Source of the DNA: Tethya wilhelma
Taxonomy: Eukaryota > Porifera > Demospongiae > Tethyida > Tethyidae
NCBI GenBank assembly: GCA_964030475.1
Contig: CAXIPT010000001.1
Span: 22,474,776 to 22,538,775, forward strand
Reading direction: 5' to 3'
DNA: 64,000 nt
The position numbers were made by a program, and so were the translations under genes. Numbering within the stretch: the first letter of the stretch is position 1; each line of letters opens with the position of its first letter. Positions 55,205-64,000 of this stretch are shown piece by piece. The notes under the pieces were generated by a model. It saw only the letters and a program-made list of their open reading frames with translations. It was not told the origin of the DNA and made no database searches.

Positions 55205-56812
55205 TCAGCACATTTGTCCTCTCTACATCTCTTCTACTGATCTCATTGATTCCCTCTTATTGCTTCACCAACCCCACCTCCTCACCTATACCTTTCTACT
55301 TACAGAAGGCAGTAATTAAATGTGGAATACATAGCAAGTTGTCAGAATACTTGTAGACAAGCCACAGTCCCACCACAATTGCTACATGACACTCAAAAAG
55401 CATAGCCAGGAGTAATGAAGGAAAACAAGGGCATGATTGGTGCATTCCACTACCAGAAATGGTTGGCAAACAAACAATTGGAATGCAAAATTACTATCAT
55501 ACTTAATGATAAACTTTAGGAAATTAGCTATCGATAACAATGTACATCTACAACTGATACTTGATTATGAAAATCTGGTTAAACCAATATCTAATGGATC
55601 AGTACTAACTTCATGTGGTGAGCTGACTACAATGTATGGTACCAATCCACAGCTAGTCATTTTAGAGTTGTCTAGTTGTATGGGTACATAGAACGGCTTT
55701 ATATGTATTTGGAAAAAAGGAATCTTATGTTGAAAAGACAATTGGGTATATATATATATATCAATTCTTTGAATCAAGCAAATCTAAATGCACCCATAAT
55801 TGTCGGCAATTTTGCATCCTTGCAAGTGTTTGCTTGCCATTTACTTACAGGCTCTGATTACATTACAAACATTTAATTGGAGAAACATCTTCTGATCAAC
55901 AAATGGCAAGATTTGATTCGGCAAGCAATGCAGTTGATAAAAAAGGTGTTCCTATCTACTATTAAAGAAATTAGTGCAGCCAATCAAGAACCTTCTATTG
56001 GCAGAGACTACTATGCAGGAGATGTAGAGTGATGTAAGCTTATAGGCAGACACCTCTGAATGTGGCTCTGGTGTTATATTTCCAGACTTTTTAGATATAA
56101 TGATTGCTGATCCAACACTGAATGAGGTATAAACTTGGCGTACTAGAGCATCCAGAAGTACGGTACTTAATAGGCATATGCAATTGCAACAGATGTTTCT
56201 TTCTGTGATAAAAATTCCCTGATAAAAATCTGTTAGAGAGTGATTTCTATGAGGCTCAAATAACACCGACTGACCTCTCGCCATTAGGTAGGTTAAGGAA
56301 TGATTACAAAGGTTACAAAAATCAGTATTATGAATATTATGAAAAAAGTGAAAAACATTGATCAATACATCATAATTATAATTATGATGCTAATCTAAAG
56401 ATTTTGGTGGTAGCCATAGTCACAGGACCTCTAATTTCTGTTGAATCATCAAATTTTAGAACTGATAGCTTTATGATTTGGGAAGAATTATATCTTAAAA
56501 ATTCACACTTTCATAGTGAACATTTTTAATCAGTTTCTATTTAGTGCACATCATCTAGGGACTTATAATTGCTATAACCCAAACACAAAGCAAAAATTCC
56601 TAAATTTGAAAATGTGATTATGTAGATGATGTTGACCAAATTTAGTGATAGAAATATAGAAACTGAAAATCACTTTTTTGCTGGAGTAATTAAAGATGTG
56701 TACTTTTTGTCAAGTCTGCAATTTCTTGACTCCAAACCCAGGCCCACCCATCGGGAATGACAATATTAATGCTACCATCAGCCCTGTAAAGGTGCAGGTA
56801 GGTTAAGGAAAA
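55205..56812. repeat. 1,608-bp tandem duplication, copy 1
   Basis: This unit is repeated at 56813-58419 with a constant offset of 1,608 bp. I noticed one base difference (TATTGCTTCACC versus TATTTCTTCACC). Its frames are broken. A segment near 55805-55860 (FACHLLTGSDYITN) faintly resembles a transposon-associated TGCDT-type motif, so it may be a decayed mobile element. Confidence 0.9.
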
Positions 56813-58419
56813 TCAGCACATTTGTCCTCTCTACATCTCTTCTACTGATCTCATTGATTCCCTCTTATTTCTTCACCAACCCCACCTCCTCACCTATACC
56901 TTTCTACTTACAGAAGGCAGTAATTAAATGTGGAATACATAGCAAGTTGTCAGAATACTTGTAGACAAGCCACAGTCCCACCACAATTGCTACATGACAC
57001 TCAAAAAGCATAGCCAGGAGTAATGAAGGAAAACAAGGGCATGATTGGTGCATTCCACTACCAGAAATGGTTGGCAAACAAACAATTGGAATGCAAAATT
57101 ACTATCATACTTAATGATAAACTTTAGGAAATTAGCTATCGATAACAATGTACATCTACAACTGATACTTGATTATGAAAATCTGGTTAAACCAATATCT
57201 AATGGATCAGTACTAACTTCATGTGGTGAGCTGACTACAATGTATGGTACCAATCCACAGCTAGTCATTTTAGAGTTGTCTAGTTGTATGGGTACATAGA
57301 ACGGCTTTATATGTATTTGGAAAAAAGGAATCTTATGTTGAAAAGACAATTGGGTATATATATATATATCAATTCTTTGAATCAAGCAAATCTAAATGCA
57401 CCCATAATTGTCGGCAATTTTGCATCCTTGCAAGTGTTTGCTTGCCATTTACTTACAGGCTCTGATTACATTACAAACATTTAATTGGAGAAACATCTTC
57501 TGATCAACAAATGGCAAGATTTGATTCGGCAAGCAATGCAGTTGATAAAAAAGGTGTTCCTATCTACTATTAAAGAAATTAGTGCAGCCAATCAAGAACC
57601 TTCTATTGGCAGAGACTACTATGCAGGAGATGTAGAGTGATGTAAGCTTATAGGCAGACACCTCTGAATGTGGCTCTGGTGTTATATTTCCAGACTTTTT
57701 AGATATAATGATTGCTGATCCAACACTGAATGAGGTATAAACTTGGCGTACTAGAGCATCCAGAAGTACGGTACTTAATAGGCATATGCAATTGCAACAG
57801 ATGTTTCTTTCTGTGATAAAAATTCCCTGATAAAAATCTGTTAGAGAGTGATTTCTATGAGGCTCAAATAACACCGACTGACCTCTCGCCATTAGGTAGG
57901 TTAAGGAATGATTACAAAGGTTACAAAAATCAGTATTATGAATATTATGAAAAAAGTGAAAAACATTGATCAATACATCATAATTATAATTATGATGCTA
58001 ATCTAAAGATTTTGGTGGTAGCCATAGTCACAGGACCTCTAATTTCTGTTGAATCATCAAATTTTAGAACTGATAGCTTTATGATTTGGGAAGAATTATA
58101 TCTTAAAAATTCACACTTTCATAGTGAACATTTTTAATCAGTTTCTATTTAGTGCACATCATCTAGGGACTTATAATTGCTATAACCCAAACACAAAGCA
58201 AAAATTCCTAAATTTGAAAATGTGATTATGTAGATGATGTTGACCAAATTTAGTGATAGAAATATAGAAACTGAAAATCACTTTTTTGCTGGAGTAATTA
58301 AAGATGTGTACTTTTTGTCAAGTCTGCAATTTCTTGACTCCAAACCCAGGCCCACCCATCGGGAATGACAATATTAATGCTACCATCAGCCCTGTAAAGG
58401 TGCAGGTAGGTTAAGGAAA
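56813..58419. repeat. 1,608-bp tandem duplication, copy 2
   Basis: This is the second unit. The right end diverges from copy 1 after GGTTAAGGAAA. The near identity implies a recent duplication or an assembly duplication. No intact gene is present. Confidence 0.9.
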
Positions 58420-58794
58420 GGAATTTCTATAATAATTATGAAAACACTGTAACTTTGTTACTATACTAAGTTACTATATCCATTTAAGCAAGAAATGTTC
58501 CGAAGTAATCTTTAAACAAGCTGATTCTGTAATGAAAGTCACCTAATGCAGGAGCTACATTGGGGTACATTCATTCTCAGTAAGCAATCTTGTTCACTGG
58601 TTTGCTGGATCAAAACTAGTGCTTGGCTTGGATCGTTTGCTTTCAGGGTAAGGGATGCTTTGGTAGTTACTATATACAATCTCAGGGCTTCCCTCAGGAC
58701 CATCCTTACTGAATAGACTAGCTGACACTTGGCAAGGGTAAAGCTAGACTAAGTTCTTTTCTTATGTTCAACAATCTTATCTTATATATGGCAG
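58420..58794. other. Non-coding spacer
   Basis: I see no gene or clear repeat in this stretch. Confidence 0.5.
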
Positions 58795-59310
58795 TACGTA
58801 CAGGGGAAGGATTGGGCCGACTGTCCGATTGACACTTAATTGCAATACAAAATGTTCAAGCTTATAAATTTTCAAGCTAACCCTTTAAACATGCTCCCTT
58901 AGATGGTTTTCTAACTGTATAGACCAACAAAACTCAAAAAGCTTCATTAAGCACCCTGGAGAGAGTGCTGATGGGAAACCAGAACAATGAAATTTTGTTT
59001 TCTCCTTCCTTCCTTTGTGACTTACTTAAACCCGATTTGTAGAGAATTGAAAGACACATTGAGCCAACTCTGAGTGCACAAGGTAACTTGAGTTTATCCA
59101 AAGTATATTCTATAATACTTGTCTCTTGCCCAAACGAATCTGGGCAGCTTTGAAACTCTCAGGTACATATTACTGTACTGTAATGTAGTCAATTTATGTA
59201 GGTAAAGGTTACCACGTGATGTGCACTAGTGTGCATGCATATTTAATATTTCACTCTTGCTTTTTGTTTTGGCAGAGACTACTCAATCCAATAAACACCT
59301 TAGTGAGAAA
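58795..59310. repeat. Dispersed repeat, inverted partner of 47130-47690
   Basis: This is the complementary copy of the family described at 47130. It begins near GGGCCGACTGTCC and ends near the ACACCTTAGTG block at about 59296-59306. Confidence 0.7.
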
Positions 59311-60013
59311 CCTCAGAATGTGAAATGTCACCATCCTCTTTGAGTTGTTTCAACATTTGACGTGTTAGTAGACCAATATGCAACTCATTACCTGCATGCA
59401 TGTGCAGTGTAAGTAAATACATTTGATCGCATGACAATTGTGTGTGTGTGTGTGTGTGTGTGTGTGCTCTTGTGGTGTGTGTATGTGTGTGATAATGACA
59501 TATCATTGAGTTGCATTTCACAAGAATACACTACAGAGGTAATGTCAGCACCAGTATCACGAACTTTGACAAATTTTCCCTGAAGATTCTTGACAACACT
59601 ATTCTAGTAATCGACCAGAACATGTATAATAGGGTCATTTCTTTGCAAAAACAAATTTGTGTTCTTAAACAATTGCAGAGCAGAATGGTAAAATAGAAAA
59701 TACACTTCCGTCAGTGAGTTTTCATAGGCTGACACCAGTCGATCAAAGTGTGCAGATGAATCTTCTGCAAGATAACATATTATTAAAATTATCTGACAAG
59801 ATTGTATTTTATCAATTCACAGTGCACAAACCTTCTGAAAGAAAGAATGACTTCAGTCCAGGATACTGCTACAATGTTCTATCAATTGCTGTTTAAAGGC
59901 TAAGCCATCTCATACTGACATGTTTAAGAATCTTTCGGTATTCAACATCGCAGAACTGGTAATAGCCAACAAGAACATTTTTTCTCTTATTACACTTGTC
60001 AAAATAGTAATCA
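59311..60013. other. Microsatellite and undefined open segments
   Basis: A (GT)n run lies at about 59440-59464. The plus-strand open segments 59511-59696 and 59714-59896 have no recognisable domain and no evident splice structure. Confidence 0.4.
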
Positions 60014-61045
60014 TCAGCTCCTCAACATCAAACAAAGTGGCACACCTATAATATATAAAGATAGAAAAATAAGTATCGGATAATGATTCAATTTCACATT
60101 AAATACCTGAGTAAATGCTTCTGCTGCTTTTCCTGATATGCTGTGAATAATATTGCAGGGGCACCCCATGAAGTAAACTGAAGAGTTTTCTGAAGCAATC
60201 TTGTCATTATGAAATTTCTCTTTCCTGGATTTACAGAAGTGTTGTCCCAACACAGTTATCCTGTGGAACAACAACGCTCAGAAGCACCTCATCCATTTTG
60301 TTAAAAATGGCCTCAGCAGGTGCAGAAGTCTCACCTGTATTGTAACAGAAATTATAGAAATTTATTGTTATAATTAAACCATGCAACTTATCAGTCGTCA
60401 GGCACATATCCAGTAAATGTGTTACCACCTTGCCAGACTCCGAGTCAATGAAACAAACTGATAAAGGGTTGAGTTTTCTAGCCCATTGTCGTTAGACCCA
60501 TGAACGGCGATCAATAATGGCCCTAATTTTATAGCATCTACAAGAGCAGATTCAAAATATGGCCCAATTGAGAGAGCCATTGATAATGCAGGTGGTCTTT
60601 GTCCGAGCAGATGCATATCCCAGCAATGGAGCTATCAGGAAATACATCTTTCATCATTGGTCCCAGATAATCTGAAACAGCTATGGGGATGTTGTGCTGA
60701 ACTAATAGGTTAGCCATCTTGACTTCTGCTCGAATTATCTGTACGTACAGTAAAACCAAAAAATAAAACAATAAGAAAACACCTAACTTATGAGCAATTA
60801 CCTTGTCCTTTAACATCAGTGCTTCGGGGCTAGGTCCAAAATTTAGCTTTTGGTTGTTCTTTAGAGACTGAACATTTTTCTTGTGCTGCACTGTGGCAAA
60901 TTAGTCTCTCTCTCTCCTTGATGTCCACATGACACATTCTTAACACATACAGTACAACGAAAAGTGTGAGGATTGCTAGGTACAGGCACTGCAAAAGGCC
61001 ACTTCTTCTTCCATGATGTTTGAAATTTAGTTTTGTATATAGCAA
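60014..61045 (-). pseudogene. Decayed BED-finger / hAT-like transposase
   Basis: Read on the minus strand from 61045, pieces in several frames appear in the order expected for a transposase family common in fish, cnidarians and sponges. First is a Cys/His finger remnant, then RAEVKMANLLVQHNIPIAVS, DYLGPMMKDVFPDS, DAIKLGPLLIAVHGSNDNGL, VVTHLLDMCLTTDK, AEAIFNKMDEVLLS, DNCVG and last VYFMGCPCNIIHSISGKAAE. Several frameshifts and stops separate the pieces. The superfamily name is from memory of related proteins. Confidence 0.75.
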
Positions 61046-61382
61046 CTCCCGTCCATTTCTTTATAGAATGAGTATTTGTCTTGGACCATTTAGGTGATGA
61101 AGGACCTTCTTCTGATCGCCATCACCATGATACAGTAGTGTGGCTACAGTCAGCTGACAGTCAGCTGGTATGGGTTTAATTATTGGTAATTTTGTAATTG
61201 TGCTGGCAGTGTCACTGAACTGTATACATGGAGAGGAGGTTGCCAATTAGAGATCACGTGAAAAACGAGATTACTTAAAAGTTGCTTAATAAGCGATCTT
61301 TTTCTGCAACATTTACAGAGGTACACCTACAGTACACAGTACCACACCCATAAATCTCACGTGAGCTAAACTGCAGAGCCTC
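61046..61382. other. Spacer between decayed transposase and Cys-rich frames
   Basis: No gene is seen. A TCAGCTGACAGTCAGCTG direct repeat lies near 61149-61166. Confidence 0.4.
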
Positions 61383-61904
61383 ATGGCAAAACTTGAAAAG
61401 CAGAAAAACAAAAAAGTGTGTCTATCAGAAAGTGGAAACGAGGCAAGTCTGAAAAATGCTTGTCTCTACCAAAATACTAGTTTGTAGAGGTTATATTATA
61501 GCTCTATACAAAGGCTCTGTAGGAAACCCCCAGACTGCATGTGGCATCATCCTGTGTTGTGAATGTTTGCGGCCGAGAGTATTGTATTCCCAACGCAAGT
61601 TGAGCTATGCAGAGGAGAGAGCTGTTTCACATACTACAGATGAGCTGCTGTATACATGTGGTACTTCATTACAAGGACTAATAATAGTTGATTGCCAACG
61701 CATGGACCCTCCATGCGTTAAGACGAGCGGTTGTTTACAAGAGGTAATGTAACATGTGAAGATCCAGTTGAAATTCCATACTACTCTTTAGAGAGGTTCC
61801 CGTTAGTGTGCATGCATTGTGCATGTGAACAGGACAGTGCACATGTAGAAGAGGGTCACTACCCAATTTGTACATCGCACGAAGGGAAGACCCCAGTGTT
61901 TTAA
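61383..61904 (+). pseudogene. Cys-rich coding remnant with frameshifts
   Basis: Three frames seem to continue each other. They are MAKLEKQKNKKVCLSESGNE from 61383, a segment with KLSYAEERAVSHTTDELLYT-CG (61456-61752), and after a frame change near 61720 a segment VTCEDPVEIPYYS...VCMHCACEQ...CTSHEG ending at 61904. Regularly spaced Cys/His suggest a zinc-binding fold. I do not recognise the family; a transposon-related origin is possible given the neighbours. Confidence 0.4.
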
Positions 61905-62097
61905 ATGAATAAGGAAACTTAATTAAATCTCATTTCTATGCAATGTTTTTTATAGTATTTTTAAGTTAATGTGGTCTGAAGACTTAATTTTCATATTAAA
62001 TTTTCCATTGGAGAATTAACGTGGATGAATGTAGGTGTGTCTTAAATTTGCAGACACGCCCTATAAAAAAAGAGCATCCCTCACAAAATTTTCTTTT

Positions 62098-62332
62098 AAA
62101 GTCCATCTGGTTTGAGAATGCCGCCGGAAGTCAGTAACGAGATTCATAGCAATACTTTTTTATATGGGGCAAAATAGCTAACTTTTGACTGGTAAGGCAT
62201 AGGAAGCTGGAAAAGCAACCAAAAGAACAAGGAGGACGAGTGCTTTCCAACGGTGCTTGAAATTTTGAAATCGGTTGGATATTTAGAGTTATTCAATTTT
62301 TTCTACTGGCATTCTCAAACCAGATGGACTTT
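62098..62332. mobile_element. MITE with 25-bp perfect terminal inverted repeats
   Basis: It begins AAAGTCCATCTGGTTTGAGA and continues ATGCC, and ends with the exact complement. It is 235 bp and non-coding, with an interior block TATGGGGCAAAATAGCTAAC related to the sequence at 48104-48130. Confidence 0.85.
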
Positions 62333-64000
62333 AGTTGCCTAATCAAAGTCTTAAGAAGAGCAACCAAGTATCATGGAATAGTTTCAGGCAACTTGCATTT
62401 GAATTCCAAATAATGCACACTTTTGTGTATCATCAATTCTATGAATTATGCATTAGTATAGAAATTAATGGCAGCCATAATATAAAAAGGTATTTTATCT
62501 AGCTACTCAATGAGAGACCCTTAAAACTGATGACAAAAGCGACGAAGAAACCAAGTTCCTTCAAGAATCAGCTTTAGAAAACAGGGCTAAGGCTAGAAGA
62601 AGAATTGGGGGGTATGAACATGTTTATGTTTGTTACTTTAGCAATGGTTTTATGCAATGTTCATTAGAAAGAGAAAGAGCTAAATAGTAGCTTAAGAAGC
62701 CTTTTTAGTACTATGCACTCAGAATCATTCGCGTGAATATTTGTATTGTGCTAATTAATGGGCCACCTGTGCCATTCCTTTGCTACCGTACTGGAAATGT
62801 ATGCTTTTGGGAGAATGGACTGTGAGTATAAAAGTGTATATAGATCTGTTAACAGTACTTTCACCTCATGTTAGTAGGGGTTTGTCTGAGATGGAAAGTT
62901 TGGAGCAGCTTACAAATCCAATGGCTGCAACAACTGTTCATGGAGCAGTAACTTTGCTAGATGAAAATTAGGAAAAAAATTTCCTCTTAAAGTCTTAAGA
63001 TAAGCCATTCAAATAGAGAACTGTGAAATATCCCGACAATGAACAAGTAGTACAAGATTCTTCTCAAAAACAGAAATCTTGTTTTAGAATCTGAGAGAAA
63101 CATTGACATCTTATACAAGGGCTAAGATATGCTGCTGTGGTATAATATTTTCTTCCTAAGTGGAAGCTAAAATGGTTGATGTTCCTTCCATTGCAAGAGA
63201 GAAATATCTTCAAAAGGTATATCGTTGACAGGATAGTTACGTATGCTATGGGAGGAGCAGATTGACTCTTAAACTCTGGGAGTGAGCTATCAGTTGAATT
63301 GTATTGTCAATGGTAAAGTTTACCTCTCTATTCCTTGAGAGGAAGAACCTGCAATGATTCAAAGAAGTTGCAGATGTTGAGGATGATTAGCTCGACTGGC
63401 AAGTGATGCTGAATATGCTGTGATCATAGCCGTGGTGCATCTGGAAATCAGTAGAGATCATGCATCAAACCATGGACCATACAGTCCACAGCACTGCTTA
63501 CTACCTATCTATCCCACCAGGCTGTTCCTGCCAGCTTTCCCTTTTTAGCCTTACTTTAATGCAATCTCTAATAATAATATATTGCACTAGACCCCTATCC
63601 CTTGCCCTAGCCCTAACCACGACCTCAGCTAGTAGACTAGCCTAAGCACCAGTCTCTTGCTTGTGCTTCATATATTACATAATAATAATCCATATACTAG
63701 TTATGAATATGCTAATTAGGATACTATTTTACTTCTGCCATCAACCGTGCATCTAGACCACTACAAAACGAATTCTAGAGATTGCTGTGTTTGTGTTTTT
63801 TGACCCTTGGTGCACATACACAGTACGGTAGTCGTTTTGTCTCTCTGTCTGTCAGTCCCATCGAAATCTCAAGAAAGACAGGACAAAATTGATGGTAGTT
63901 ATGTTCATAACTCAGTACAAATATATTTTTTGCTATCCAAAATGCTCTAATTGCTTAGATTTGAGGCTTTTGTGCTTCTTTGAGCACCTAGCTTTGATAA
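62333..64000. other. Terminal segment with no recognised gene
   Basis: Only short open frames are present (62780-62971, 63460-63645), without recognisable domains. No repeats of note were seen. Confidence 0.5.

Noticed and set aside
55952..56365. 137-codon minus-strand frame (also in the second copy at 57560-57973)
   Set aside because: It has no recognisable domain, its codon pattern looks random, and it lies in duplicated repeat sequence; identity of both copies reflects recent duplication, not selection.

Overview
This looks like nuclear DNA from an early-branching animal, most probably a demosponge (Amphimedon-like). The evidence is AT-rich sequence, short GT-AG introns, and characteristic protein modules: ankyrin/Death/ROC-COR GTPases, a NACHT protein, an IgGFc-binding plus Ig secreted protein, and a huge beta-helix membrane protein. 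The species call is inference. Single N bases at 9442, 29145, 30297 and 35098 look like assembly joins and weaken the gene models that cross them.

1-14.5 kb: two divergent, intron-containing secreted-protein genes. The minus-strand gene (1648-4067) and the plus-strand gene (6873-14507) share a C-terminal module of about 640 residues that I cannot assign to a named family. The plus gene also carries an IgGFc-binding domain and three Ig-like domains. A near-perfect 2,082-bp tandem duplication copied the divergent promoter and the first exons of both genes. Its right breakpoint lies inside a MITE-like element.

15-37.5 kb: a cluster of innate-immunity-like genes. Gene 1 (15164-22760, five exons) is ANK-Death-ROC-COR-Death. 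Next come an ANK-Death paralogue with a frameshift (25219-27071), an ANK fragment (28415-29233), a NACHT NTPase (30996-32477), and a ROC-COR unit spliced to a nucleoside-phosphorylase-like domain (32417-36334). A decayed copy of a gene-1 C-terminal exon lies beyond the phosphorylase exon. This suggests that the effector of a gene-1-like ancestor was replaced or displaced.

39-44.5 kb: one intronless minus-strand gene of 1,803 residues with a signal peptide, about thirteen 31-residue beta-helix repeats, a Cys-rich segment, 8-9 membrane segments and an acidic tail.

45-64 kb: mostly mobile and decayed DNA. It holds a relict phosphorylase-domain pseudogene, a Penelope-like remnant whose inverted arms carry hammerhead-ribozyme cores, a truncated LTR-retrotransposon gag, an IS1595/Merlin-type transposase gene with one intron, two decayed hAT-like transposases, a 1,608-bp tandem duplication and many terminal-inverted-repeat elements.

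The most interesting system is the ROC-COR family, in which one conserved GTPase core is joined to different effectors (Death domain or nucleosidase-like) and different sensors (ankyrin repeats or, possibly, NACHT).
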